From Bacillota bacterium (GTDB taxonomy: Bacteria; Bacillota; Clostridia; Christensenellales; Aristaeellaceae): 46,329 bases of DNA. The first letter of the stretch is position 1, and every line of letters starts with the position of its first letter. The position numbers and the translations under genes were made by a program. The notes under the pieces are model-generated. The model was given only the letters and a program-made list of their open reading frames with translations, did no database searches and had not been told where the DNA came from. Below, piece after piece: positions 17,426 through 25,238 of this stretch. The stretch spans positions 1 through 46,329 of the forward strand of contig JAEYPB010000086.1 in assembly GCA_023411175.1 (NCBI GenBank), read 5' to 3'.

Positions 17426-18931
17426 TTACGCCTTTTTGAAGCGCACCACGTTCCAGGATGCCGGGTGCAGGTTCAGAAGGTTTCCATCCTGGATGGAGTC
17501 GGTCCGGGTCGCGGGCTGAACGGCGCCGGGCGCCTTCACGGTGTTGACCGCCTTCAGGTCGCCGTTCTCGAGCACGATGTGCTCGGCCGGCGCGTACCCC
17601 TCGAAGCCCTTGAGGTCCAGCGTGACCAGCATGTCCTCCGTCAGGCTCCGGTTGACGGCGAACAGCGTGATCTCCTCTTTTTCCTCGTTGAAAACCGCCA
17701 CGGTTTCCAGGTAGGGCACATCGGTAAAGTCCTTGGTGTCGTGCTTCGGGCTCATCACCACCGGCTGAAGCGCCATGCCGCGGCCATAGAGCGATGCGTG
17801 GAGGAACGGGTAGAAGATGGTCTGACGGCAGGCGCCGCCGCCGTGTTCCGTCATGATCGGGGCGATGACGTTGATCAGCTGCGCGAGGCACGCCATCTTG
17901 AGCCGGTCGGCATGCTTCAGGAATGTGATGAGCACGCAGCCGGCGGCCAGCGCGTCCTCGAACGTGTAAACGTCCTCCAGGAGGTGCGGCGCCTTCTGCC
18001 AGGGCCGGTTCTTCATTTCGTCGTCGTCCTTGGCGTTCGAGTGGTACCAGACGTTCCACTCGTCAAAGCTGAGCATGATGTCCTTCTTGCCCCGCTTCTT
18101 CGCCTTGACGTAGTCACAGGCGGCGATGACGGTCTTAATGAAGTGGTCGGTCTCCATGGAGCAGGCGAGGAAGTTTTCGGTATCGCCGTCGTCGTTGCGG
18201 AAGTACTGGTGCAGCGAGACGAAGTCCACCGCGTCGTAGGTGTGGGAGAGCGTCTCGGCTTCCCACACGGGGAAGGTGGGCATCTTGGTGTTGGACGATC
18301 CGCAGCTGACCAGCTGAATCGACGGGTCCAGAACCTTCATCGCGCGGGCCGTCTCGACCGCCAGCCGCCCATACTCCTCGGGCGTCTTATGGCCGGTCTG
18401 CCAGGGGCCGTCCATCTCATTGCCGAGGCACCACACCTTGATGTCGTGCGGAGCCTTTGCGCCGTGCTGGATGCGCAGGTCGCTCAAGCGGGTTCCGCCC
18501 GGATGGTTGCAGTACTCCAGAAGGTCGAGCGCCGCCTCGGTTCCCCGGGTGCCCAGGTTGACGGCCATCATAATCTGGCTGCCCACCATCTTGCACCACT
18601 TCGCAAATTCGTTGACGCCGACCGAGTTGTCTTCCAGCGTGCGCCAGGCCAGGTCCAGGCGCTTCGGCCGGTTTTCCACCGGGCCTACGCCGTCCTCCCA
18701 GCGGTAACCGGAGACGAAATTGCCGCCGGGGTAGCGGATAATCGGAATGTTCAGCTCCCGGACCATCGCGGCCACGTCTTTGCGGAAGCCGTTCTCGTCG
18801 GCCTCCGGATGTCCCGGTTCGTACAGACCGTCGTAGACGCAGCGGCCGAGGTGTTCCACAAAGGAGCCATACATGCGCTCATCCACATCCCCGATGCGGA
18901 AGGCCCGTTCAAGGGTAACGCGCGCTTTCAT
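17426..18931 (-). CDS. abfA: GH51 alpha-L-arabinofuranosidase
   Basis: Intracellular retaining arabinofuranosidase, first gene of the operon. Two adjacent ATGs (18934, 18931) follow a G6 stretch; 18931 has the better spacing and starts MKARVTLERAFRIGDVDERMYG. A longer frame to 18997 runs over the operators and promoter. 501 residues is a normal length. Acid/base Glu172 lies in LGNEMDGPWQ and nucleophile Glu291 in SFDEWNVWYH, both matching the well-studied AbfA type; the C-terminal beta-sandwich ends NLHPASWNVVRF. No signal peptide. Control is by a consensus promoter with two downstream and one upstream operator. Confidence 0.96.
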   Translation of the reverse strand: MKARVTLERAFRIGDVDERMYGSFVEHLGRCVYDGLYEPGHPEADENGFRKDVAAMVRELNIPIIRYPGGNFVSGYRWEDGVGPVENRPKRLDLAWRTLEDNSVGVNEFAKWCKMVGSQIMMAVNLGTRGTEAALDLLEYCNHPGGTRLSDLRIQHGAKAPHDIKVWCLGNEMDGPWQTGHKTPEEYGRLAVETARAMKVLDPSIQLVSCGSSNTKMPTFPVWEAETLSHTYDAVDFVSLHQYFRNDDGDTENFLACSMETDHFIKTVIAACDYVKAKKRGKKDIMLSFDEWNVWYHSNAKDDDEMKNRPWQKAPHLLEDVYTFEDALAAGCVLITFLKHADRLKMACLAQLINVIAPIMTEHGGGACRQTIFYPFLHASLYGRGMALQPVVMSPKHDTKDFTDVPYLETVAVFNEEKEEITLFAVNRSLTEDMLVTLDLKGFEGYAPAEHIVLENGDLKAVNTVKAPGAVQPATRTDSIQDGNLLNLHPASWNVVRFKKA

Positions 18932-18951
18932 CATGTACCCCCCTAATCCAA

Positions 18952-18965
18952 CGTGATCGGTTAAT
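18952..18965 (-). promoter_or_regulatory. Operator O1 downstream of the abfA promoter
   Basis: The plus-strand sequence CGTGATCGGTTAAT shares the core TGAYCGRTTAA with O2. Its centre is 20 bp from that of O2, about two helical turns, so both could be occupied on one DNA face. Confidence 0.55.
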
Positions 18966-18971
18966 GTTTTT

Positions 18972-18985
18972 GTTGACCGATTAAC
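18972..18985 (-). promoter_or_regulatory. Operator O2 downstream of the abfA promoter
   Basis: GTTGACCGATTAAC is an imperfect palindrome with a central CG (GTTRAYCGRTYAAC), the shape of LacI-family sites. It lies about +8 to +21 relative to the predicted transcription start, a roadblock position. O3 matches it at 12 of 14 bases. Confidence 0.6.
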
Positions 18986-18999
18986 TTGTTCACACATCG

Positions 19000-19028
19000 A
19001 TTATATCCGCGCTCTCTGCTGTTGTCAA
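19000..19028 (-). promoter_or_regulatory. Consensus SigA promoter of the arabinoside operon
   Basis: Perfect TTGACA (minus, 19028-19023), 17-base spacer and perfect TATAAT (19005-19000). So strong a promoter implies that repression, not activation, sets expression. Confidence 0.93.
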
Positions 19029-19121
19029 TAGTGTTATATTTGTCATTTACTTTTTTTGCAGATTGCGATAATATAGAAGATAAGCCTCACGCTTCGAACG
19101 GCACCGCGCATGAATATCCAT

Positions 19122-19135
19122 GTTAATCAGTTAAC
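19122..19135 (-). promoter_or_regulatory. Upstream operator O3
   Basis: GTTAATCAGTTAAC (perfect GTTAA/TTAAC arms, four-base centre); its reverse complement matches O2 at 12 of 14 positions. It lies about 130 bases upstream of the transcription start, suggesting repression by looping. The flanked form TGTTAA-N4-TTAACA also fits the Clostridial Rex consensus, an alternative that cannot be excluded from sequence alone. Confidence 0.5.
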
Positions 19136-19309
19136 ACGGCTGTTGTCCGGTGGCTTCCTCCATCCGTCGGAGGGGCCAGCGCGGAGCGGCCGGGCAACGC
19201 ATCCCGCCGCGCCGTAGCGGGTTCGGGATCAGGTCTGTGGACGCTCAAAAGACCGTACGAAATTGAGGGCTTGGCATGATCCCGCATGCCTGCCGCGCAA
19301 AATAATATG

Positions 19310-19345
19310 AAAAAGCCCCGAAATCTTTTGATTTCAGGGCTTTTT
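19310..19345. terminator. Terminator after the tRNA-Met pair
   Basis: Stem GCCCCGAAATC (19315-19325) pairs with GATTTCAGGGC (19330-19340), with one C-A mismatch, flanked by A5 and T5, so it can act in both directions. On the minus strand it ends the tRNA transcript three bases after the CCA end. Confidence 0.9.
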
Positions 19346-19347
19346 AA

Positions 19348-19424
19348 TGGTAGCGGCGGTCGGATTCGAACCAACGACACTCCGGGTATGAACCGAATGC
19401 TCTAGCCAACTGAGCTACGCCGCC
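19348..19424 (-). tRNA. tRNA-Met (CAU), elongator
   Basis: 77 nt including encoded CCA. Acceptor stem GGCGGCG pairs with CGCCGCT (G-U closing pair); D-arm GCTCAGTTGGCTAGAGC, anticodon loop with CAT, T-arm GGTTCGAATCC. The paired 1-72 end excludes the initiator type, and the body does not resemble tRNA-Ile2. Confidence 0.95.
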
Positions 19425-19465
19425 ATGAAATGCCAATCCCGTTAAACGAAATTGGCATTTATTTT

Positions 19466-19542
<77 letters not shown>

Positions 19543-19572
19543 ACGCATGCCGCTTCATTGGCGGCAAGGAGT

Positions 19573-19601
19573 ATTATACCTCGATGGAAGGACATTGTCA
19601 A
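19573..19601 (-). promoter_or_regulatory. Consensus promoter of the tRNA-fMet/tRNA-Met operon
   Basis: Minus strand TTGACA (19601-19596), 17-base spacer, TATAAT (19578-19573), 30 bases before the initiator tRNA. Confidence 0.92.
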
Positions 19602-19724
19602 GCCATATGCGCAATTCTTTACGCAACAGGCGGAGAGGTTAAGCCCTCGGTGCGAGATCGGTCTTTTTCGACAGCCCGGAGGGTGGGCGTGCGGGAATTG
19701 CCGCGTCCCGCGGCAGAGCGCCCG

Positions 19725-20630
19725 TCACGCGCGGGGCCTGGCTTTCAGATACCCGAGCAGGTTGTCCCGGTCGCTGACGGTGACGAAAGGCACGCCGACC
19801 AGCCCAAAGCACGCGGCGGCGATGGCCGCGCCGAAGGGGATGATGTCCGCCCGTTCCGGGATGAGGCCGGGGATCTTCAGGCGCTCCTCGTTTGTCATGC
19901 CGGTCAGGCGGCTGAGCCAGGCGTAAGCGGCCCCGGCGGTCAGGCGAAAGCCCTGAATTTTCGCCGCGTCGTAGCGGCTCAACCGCTGCTCCATCGCCGC
20001 CAGCGCGGTGAAGGTTCCGCCCACGGCCACCCAGCCGTCCTCGGGCGGGGGGATGAGCGCCGTCCGCGCGGCGGGCTCGAGTGCCGCCCGCGCCCGGGCG
20101 AGGAGTTTCTTAGGGTCCGTTCCGCCGCCGGACATCTCCTTCAGCCGCACCGCGCCCATCTGGGCCGAAGCCGCCGCCAGCACCTGACCGTCCCGCCCGG
20201 TCATGAATTCGGTGGAGCCGCCGCCGATGTCGATGACGCCGGAATTGCCCGCCGGCGCGGCGCCCGCGTAGGCCAGGCGCGCCTCCTCCTCGCCGGACAG
20301 CACCCGGAGCGAGACGCCCGCCCGCGCGGCTTTTTCGATCAGGTCGCGGCTGTTTTTTCCGCCATCCCGCATGGCGCTGGTGCCGAAGGCCTCAATTTCC
20401 TGAGCGCCCAGCGCGCGCGCCTCGGCGGCGAGGGCTTGGATGGCCTCCGCCGTCCGCGCCATCGCGGGGGCGGAAAGCACCCCGTCCCTCAGCCCTTCCA
20501 GAAGGCGGGTGACCACGCGGCCGGTATAAATTGGAAAAAACTGGCCGCCGGAGCGTCCGGCGACCAGCAGTCGAACCGAGTTGGAACCCACGTCGATCAC
20601 AGCGACGCGGTCAGTTTCCTCCGGATACAA
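19725..20630 (-). CDS. Ppx/GppA-family phosphatase
   Basis: Exopolyphosphatase / pppGpp phosphohydrolase family, actin-like ATPase fold. The 301 residues correspond to the two-domain core without the C-terminal HD-like extension of long Ppx enzymes. Motifs: VAVIDVGSNSVRLLVAG (phosphate 1), GTSAMRDGGNS-like FGTSAMRDGGKNS, GVIDIGGGSTEF (phosphate 2), and WVAVGGTFTAL. The frame begins at TTG 20630, overlapping the upstream gene by 20 bases; GTG 20600 is an alternative since GGAGG lies at about 20617-20621. Cytoplasmic. Its cluster with divIC and yabPQ suggests co-expression with division or sporulation genes. Confidence 0.9.
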   Translation of the reverse strand: MYPEETDRVAVIDVGSNSVRLLVAGRSGGQFFPIYTGRVVTRLLEGLRDGVLSAPAMARTAEAIQALAAEARALGAQEIEAFGTSAMRDGGKNSRDLIEKAARAGVSLRVLSGEEEARLAYAGAAPAGNSGVIDIGGGSTEFMTGRDGQVLAAASAQMGAVRLKEMSGGGTDPKKLLARARAALEPAARTALIPPPEDGWVAVGGTFTALAAMEQRLSRYDAAKIQGFRLTAGAAYAWLSRLTGMTNEERLKIPGLIPERADIIPFGAAIAAACFGLVGVPFVTVSDRDNLLGYLKARPRA

Positions 20631-20904
20631 AGCGCACCTCGTTCTTCTTCAAAAGGCCCAGCTGGTCGCGCGCCACGCGCTCCACGTATTCGTTGGTCTT
20701 GGCAAAGGCGATCTTGCGCTCCAGCGCGGCGTTCTCATCCAGCGCCCGGACCTTTTCGGCCTCCAGCGACTCGATGTGCTGCGCCTGCGTCGAAAGATAC
20801 TGGGCTTGGCTGACGTATACGCTGCCAAATACCACCAGCATCACGGCGATCAGGAGGAGCCAGAAGCGCGGCTTGACCGTCTTTTTTCTGGACACAAAGA
20901 ACAC
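20611..20904 (-). CDS. divIC: Septum formation initiator (DivIC/FtsB-like)
   Basis: A 97-residue bitopic membrane protein of the FtsB/DivIC family, part of the FtsQBL-type division complex. A basic N-terminus (SRKKTVKPR) is followed by one membrane helix (about 13-32, FWLLLIAVMLVVFGSVYVS) and an extracytoplasmic coiled coil (LSTQAQHIESLEAEKVRALDENAALERKI), then the family's ARDQLGLLKKNEV ending. GTG 20904 is taken; GTG at codon 4 is possible. The order yabP-yabQ-divIC is the same as in Bacillus. Confidence 0.9.
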   Translation of the reverse strand: MFFVSRKKTVKPRFWLLLIAVMLVVFGSVYVSQAQYLSTQAQHIESLEAEKVRALDENAALERKIAFAKTNEYVERVARDQLGLLKKNEVRFVSGGN

Positions 20905-20960
20905 CGGCCTTTCCAGTATCGGTCTTTATTATATTCTGCGCAAGGCCGCGAAATCCTCCT

Positions 20961-21329
20961 TCAGCGAAAAACTTTCTGGAAGAACTTTGTACCCGCCAGC
21001 AATTTGAGCCGCGAAAACAGGAATCGCAGCGGCCGCACCAGAAGGAGGCGCAATAGCGGCCGTATCGTCAGCGCGTAGAGCACCGCGCCGCAGGTCGCGC
21101 CCAGCAGCGCGTAGAACCTGAAATCCAGGTAGTTGACCTGGATCCACACCGCCGTCAGCATCACCACGCATAAAAGCGAAAATCCACAATCGACGACGAG
21201 GGTCAAAACCGGCCCCGCCGAGAGCCAGCGCCGGGTCAGCGCGGCCAGATCGAACAATAGGCCCGCCGCCAGCCCGGCGTACATCATGCCCAGAAAGGCC
21301 TGAGGCTGCCCCACCGTGTAAAACAGCAT
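20961..21329 (-). CDS. yabQ: Spore cortex protein YabQ
   Basis: 122-residue integral membrane protein with about four helices, starting MLFYTVGQPQAFLGMMYAGLAAGLLFDL, the typical YabQ opening. In Bacillus YabQ sits in the forespore outer membrane and is needed for cortex formation. Its ATG overlaps the yabP stop by one base (TAATG), so translation is coupled. Confidence 0.9.
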   Translation of the reverse strand: MLFYTVGQPQAFLGMMYAGLAAGLLFDLAALTRRWLSAGPVLTLVVDCGFSLLCVVMLTAVWIQVNYLDFRFYALLGATCGAVLYALTIRPLLRLLLVRPLRFLFSRLKLLAGTKFFQKVFR

Positions 21330-21613
21330 TACTTGAACAGCCTCCCCAGGCCGCCCTTGCCACGGGCGCGCTCGTCATATTCCAGCGCGTCGATCTGCCC
21401 CTCGACCAGGAGCTGCCCATCCTCCAGGTTGAGCCGGGAGATGTGCAGCGAACTGCCGACCAGCGTCAGCGCCCCGGCGGAGGTGTTCATGACAATCATC
21501 GCTTCGTTGAAGCTGTCCACGTCGTTCACGCCGGTGATTGTCGCCCGGTTCCGGCCGTCGATGGTCAGGGTATGCGGCCGGCCGACCGGCTGAGCATCGC
21601 TCTTCACATGCAT
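21329..21613 (-). CDS. yabP: Sporulation protein YabP
   Basis: 94 residues of the YabP/YqfC family (LTIDGRNRATITGVNDVDSFNEAMIVMNTSAGALTLVGSSLHISRLNLEDGQLLVEGQID), a small beta-rich protein made in the mother cell and needed for spore coat and cortex assembly. ATG 21613 follows GGGGAGG. First gene of the yabP-yabQ-divIC-ppx cluster, divergent from radC. Direct evidence that the organism sporulates. Confidence 0.93.
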   Translation of the reverse strand: MHVKSDAQPVGRPHTLTIDGRNRATITGVNDVDSFNEAMIVMNTSAGALTLVGSSLHISRLNLEDGQLLVEGQIDALEYDERARGKGGLGRLFK

Positions 21614-21682
21614 CGCCTCCCCTAAAAGCTATTCGCGCCGCGCCCGCGGCATGCGCCGGGGAGGATTTCCATCGCGCCTTGT

Positions 21683-21690
21683 GGTATAAT
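21683..21690 (+). promoter_or_regulatory. Extended -10 promoter of the radC-like gene
   Basis: TGGTATAAT with TATAAT at 21685-21690 and no recognisable -35, the extended -10 class. An in-frame ATG at 21689 lies inside it, so translation must begin later. Confidence 0.65.
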
Positions 21691-21715
21691 GCTGGAAAAG
21701 GCTGGGGGTGGGCAG

Positions 21716-22453
21716 ATGGGCGTGCACGAGGGGCACCGGGCCAGGCTTCGGCAGCGGCTGGATCGGGAGGGGCTGGACGCCTTCCAGCCCCACGAGGTGC
21801 TGGAGCTTCTACTGTTCCACGCGGTGGCGCGGCGGGATGTGAACCCCGCGGCCCACGATCTGATCGACCGCTTCGGCTCCTTTTCCGGCGTTCTGGCGGC
21901 GGACGAGGCGGCGATCACCCAGGTAGGCGGCGTCGGCGCGCGGGGTGCGCGGCTGATCGCGATGATGCCGCGGATTCTCTCTCTCTACCGGGCGGAGCGC
22001 CCGGAGGACAGGCCTGTCATCAAAAATCTCAGCGCCGCGAAGGACTACTGCCGCCGCCTGATCCCGCAGCCGGGCGACGGGCGGCTCTGGCTGATGCACC
22101 TCGGCGCGGGCGGCGGATTGGTGCTGGCCGAGAGCCTCGACCCCGACGAGGGCCTGCGCCCCCGCGCGGTGGTGGAGCGGGCGCTGAAGAGCCGCGCCCA
22201 CGCGCTGGTCATCGCCTCGGCGCGGGCCGAAGCCGCCGCGCACCCCGTGGACAGGGCCCTCGCCGCGACGCTGGCGGAGCTCTTGCCCATGATCGGCGTG
22301 ACGCTCCTGGACAGCCTGATACTTGGCGGCGACGATGCGCTGAGCCTCCGACGGGAGGGGGCCCTGGCCGCGCCGCTCCGGGAGCCGAGCGCCGCGCCGC
22401 GGCTGATGGAGGACCGGTGGCTGTGGGCGGCAGGAGAAGAAGAAGGCGAATGA
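21716..22453 (+). CDS. radC: RadC-family protein with degenerate JAB motif
   Basis: 245 residues starting MGVHEGHRARLRQRLDREGLDAFQPHEVLELLLFHAVARRDVNP, a standard RadC N-terminus with a helix-hairpin-helix region (ITQVGGVGARGARLIAMMPRI). ATG 21716 is chosen because the earlier ATG 21689 is part of the -10 box. The C-terminal MPN/JAB domain should carry HxHPSGDPxPS...D, but here the stretch reads ASARAEAAAHPVDRALAATLAELLPMIGVTLLDSLILGG: the fold-forming LLDSLILGG end is kept while the metal ligands are gone. It is probably catalytically inactive. The role of RadC is uncertain in any case. Confidence 0.88.
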   Translation: MGVHEGHRARLRQRLDREGLDAFQPHEVLELLLFHAVARRDVNPAAHDLIDRFGSFSGVLAADEAAITQVGGVGARGARLIAMMPRILSLYRAERPEDRPVIKNLSAAKDYCRRLIPQPGDGRLWLMHLGAGGGLVLAESLDPDEGLRPRAVVERALKSRAHALVIASARAEAAAHPVDRALAATLAELLPMIGVTLLDSLILGGDDALSLRREGALAAPLREPSAAPRLMEDRWLWAAGEEEGE

Positions 22454-22471
22454 CCGCCCGTTAAACACGAA

Positions 22472-22493
22472 GCCGCCGATAAAAATCGGCGGC
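22472..22493 (+). terminator. Stem-loop after radC
   Basis: Perfect 9 bp stem GCCGCCGAT/ATCGGCGGC with an A4 loop, 18 bases past the stop. No T-run follows. A degraded nested hairpin (CTGAAA...TTTCCGGGCGG) lies just beyond, at about 22527-22556. Confidence 0.5.
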
Positions 22494-22584
22494 CGTACAG
22501 GCATCGATAGACTTTAAGGCTCCTGCGCCTGAAAATCTCCGGGCTTTCCGGGCGGCGGGCGAAGAAGGCGGCGAATGCACCGCG

Positions 22585-23265
22585 CTACGGCTGCTCGTCC
22601 CCGTCCGCCAGCATGAGGAGAAAGGCCGCGAGGAGAATTGGCACACAGGCCCAGACGGCCCGCCGCTGAAGCGGCAGAACCAGCAAATTGCCCGCCGTCG
22701 CGCCCAGCGCGAAGACGAGGATCATGCCAAAATAAAAGCCGCTGAGCCGAAGCGCCTCCCGGTCGCGGCCGGTGGCCGCCCGGGCCAGGTGCTCCGTCGC
22801 GGTGCGCAGGTTGCCGATGCACATGGTGGTGGCGATGTCGTTGCCGCGCACCTTGCGGAAGCTGTGCACCTGGATGCCGCAGGTCAGCGAGACGAGGCTG
22901 TTGGCCACCAGGTTCAGCGGCTGCCCCATGAAGCCCACCGCGACCATCACCGCCATTTCAGCTGCGAGGCAGGCCTGCCGCCAGTGGAAATGGGGGTGTT
23001 TTTTTACGCTCTGGCGCAGGCATTGAGCCAGGAACACGCCCAGAACAAAGGACAGAATGGGCACGAGGTAGCGGGCGGCCTCGAAGAAGCTGCCCTCCAG
23101 CGCGTGAATGCCCATCAGAATGATGTTGCCGGTCTGCGCGTTGGCGAATACGCCGCCGCGGAACACGTAGGTATAAGCGTCCATGAGGCCGCCGGAAAAG
23201 GCGAGCAGCGCGCCCACTGCCAATGATTCCGACATCTGCCGCGCACGATCCCGCGCTTCAGACAA
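22585..23265 (-). CDS. DUF1275 (YoaK-type) membrane protein
   Basis: 226 residues with about six hydrophobic segments. The opening LAVGALLAFSGGLMDAYTYVFRGGVFANAQTGNIILMG is diagnostic of DUF1275, whose biochemical role is unknown. The middle has the family's QVHSFRKVRGNDIATTMCIGNLRTATE. TTG 23265 is used: GGGGAGG lies six bases upstream and no ATG fits better. Single gene, with its stop facing the radC stop. Confidence 0.9.
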   Translation of the reverse strand: MSEARDRARQMSESLAVGALLAFSGGLMDAYTYVFRGGVFANAQTGNIILMGIHALEGSFFEAARYLVPILSFVLGVFLAQCLRQSVKKHPHFHWRQACLAAEMAVMVAVGFMGQPLNLVANSLVSLTCGIQVHSFRKVRGNDIATTMCIGNLRTATEHLARAATGRDREALRLSGFYFGMILVFALGATAGNLLVLPLQRRAVWACVPILLAAFLLMLADGDEQP

Positions 23266-23396
23266 GCCCGTCCTCCCCTTTCGCGGGATTTTCCGCGCCT
23301 GCGCGAAGATCTCCCGGCCTTTAAGGCGGCGACGCCGCCCGCCCCATTATACCGGGAAAGGGGCGGACGGCGCATCAACGGGGAATTAAGATTGCG

Positions 23397-25157
23397 TCAA
23401 CGCGCAGGGCTTTGGATCAGCGACAAAAACGCCTCGGCGATGTCCGGGTCGAACTGGGTTCCGGCGTTTCGGCGGATCTCCTGAAGGGCCGCTTCGACGG
23501 GCATGGCCCTGCGGTAGGAGCGGTCCTGGGTCATGGCGTCGAAGGAGTCCACCACGGCGAGGATCCGCGCCAGAAGCGGGATCTCCGCCCCGGCAATGCC
23601 CCTGGGGTAGCCCCTGCCGTCCCAGCGCTCGTGGTGGGACAGGATGTATTCCGCGATGTGGGCCAGTTCCGGCGACGCCAGCGCGATGCGGAAGCCCACT
23701 TCCGGGTGTTTTTTCATCTCCAGCCATTCCTCGTCGGTCAGCGTGCCGACCTTGGTCAGGATGTCCTTGTCCACGCTGATCTTGCCGATGTCGTGAAGGG
23801 TGGACAGAAGCTCCAGCGCCACCAGGTCCTCGTCCGGCAGGTTCATCACCCGCCCCAATCGGTGGCTGAGCGCCGCCAGCCGTTCGGCGTGGGCCTCGGT
23901 TTCGTCGCTCTTTTCCAGCATCGTCTTTTTCATCGAGGTGAGCACCGAGCTGTGCAGGCTGCGCTGTTCGAAGATCTTCCGGCGGTACATGGCGTCCTCC
24001 GCGGCCTTGCGCACCGCGGCCACCGGCTCGTCCGGCTCGCGCTTGATCGCGGCGCCCAGGCAGAGGCTCGCGAAGTAGAGCTCTTCCATGCCCTCGGCGC
24101 GGGCCTCGCTTTCGGCGAGAATGGACTCGATGATCTTCTGGGCGGCGGCGGCGTCCGTCCGCGGAATGAGGGCGGTGAACTCGTCGCCGCCGGTCCTCGC
24201 CAGCACCGCGTCCTCCGGCAGGCAAGATTTGAGGATGTCCACCGTGGCCAGGATCACCAGGTCGCCCCGATCATGGCCCAGCGAGTCGTTGATGAGTTTG
24301 AGGCCGTTGATGTCCCCCATCAGGATTGCCAGCGGCAGGTTCTCCGGCGCGTCGAGCCGCTGCATTTCCTCCAGCAGGAACAGGCGGTTGTTGAGCCCGG
24401 TGGCGGCGTCGTGGGTGCTCAGGTAGAGGATGCGCTGCTCCTCCTCCTTGCGCTCGGTCACGTCGCGGCTGATGCCGATCAGCCCGATCACATTGCCCTC
24501 GTCGTCGCGGTAGGGCGTCTTGATGGTTTCAAAGAAGTGCTTTTCGCCAGCCCCGCTTGTGACCACGTGTTCGAAGCGCCGGGTGGCGTTCAGCCGCAGG
24601 CATTCCTCGTCGCTCTCCAGGAACATGCGCGCCTGTTCTTCCGGCAGAAAGTCGCCGTCGGTCCTGCCCACGATGTCGGCCTCGTTCCGGCCGACGTACC
24701 GGCTGAACGCGCGGTTGCAGCCCATGAAGCGGAAGCTGGTGTCCTTGTGGAAGATCAGGTCGGGGATGGAGTCCACCAGCCCCTCCATCAGCGCCTCGCG
24801 GTTCTTGTGGTGCTCGTAAAGGCCCTTGTACATCCGGCTGGACTCGTCCATCTCGCGGTTCATCTTCAGGATGGTTTTTTGGGATTCCATCACCCGCTTC
24901 AGCGTGCCGCTGGAAAGCGCGAAGATCAATGCCGCCGATGAAAACACAAACAGGAGCCCTTTGACCACGCTGAGCTGGAAGATGCTCTCCGCGCCGGCGG
25001 CGGAGCCCCAGGCGAAGGTATCGGAAAGGATGATCCACGCGCTGCCCGCGATGAGGTACCACCCCGCGATTTTGGCCGCCCGTCCATAAGGGCCCTTGGC
25101 CCAGGCTGAGGCGCGGCGGACAAGCGGCGCATCGTCCCGTCTTTTTTCTTCTGTCAT
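23397..25157 (-). CDS. Membrane PAS-GGDEF-HD-GYP protein
   Basis: 586 residues from ATG 25157 (MTEEKRRDDAPLVRR), with GGGAGG six bases upstream. Order: two membrane helices (about 30-85), a PAS domain (about 105-235), a GGDEF domain with intact RTGGDEF, and an HD-GYP domain with HDIGK and HHERWDGRGYPRG. GGDEF domains make c-di-GMP and HD-GYP domains degrade it, so this is a potential bifunctional switch. The inhibitory RxxD site five residues before GGDEF is LPED here, hence absent, so product inhibition at this site is not expected. Same architecture as the next gene, 81 bases upstream, suggesting a duplicated pair in one transcript. Confidence 0.93.
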   Translation of the reverse strand: MTEEKRRDDAPLVRRASAWAKGPYGRAAKIAGWYLIAGSAWIILSDTFAWGSAAGAESIFQLSVVKGLLFVFSSAALIFALSSGTLKRVMESQKTILKMNREMDESSRMYKGLYEHHKNREALMEGLVDSIPDLIFHKDTSFRFMGCNRAFSRYVGRNEADIVGRTDGDFLPEEQARMFLESDEECLRLNATRRFEHVVTSGAGEKHFFETIKTPYRDDEGNVIGLIGISRDVTERKEEEQRILYLSTHDAATGLNNRLFLLEEMQRLDAPENLPLAILMGDINGLKLINDSLGHDRGDLVILATVDILKSCLPEDAVLARTGGDEFTALIPRTDAAAAQKIIESILAESEARAEGMEELYFASLCLGAAIKREPDEPVAAVRKAAEDAMYRRKIFEQRSLHSSVLTSMKKTMLEKSDETEAHAERLAALSHRLGRVMNLPDEDLVALELLSTLHDIGKISVDKDILTKVGTLTDEEWLEMKKHPEVGFRIALASPELAHIAEYILSHHERWDGRGYPRGIAGAEIPLLARILAVVDSFDAMTQDRSYRRAMPVEAALQEIRRNAGTQFDPDIAEAFLSLIQSPAR

Positions 25158-25238
25158 GAGGAACCTCCCGGCCAAGGCGCGGGTACGCCGCGCCGCATTT
25201 GTTGATAAATGCCCCCAGCCGATTGGCCGGAGGCATGT

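Noticed and set aside
18952..18985. Rex or AraR binding site as the main control of abfA
   Set aside because: O1 and O2 do not match the AraR consensus, and only O3 fits the Rex arms; a single unknown repressor explains all three better.
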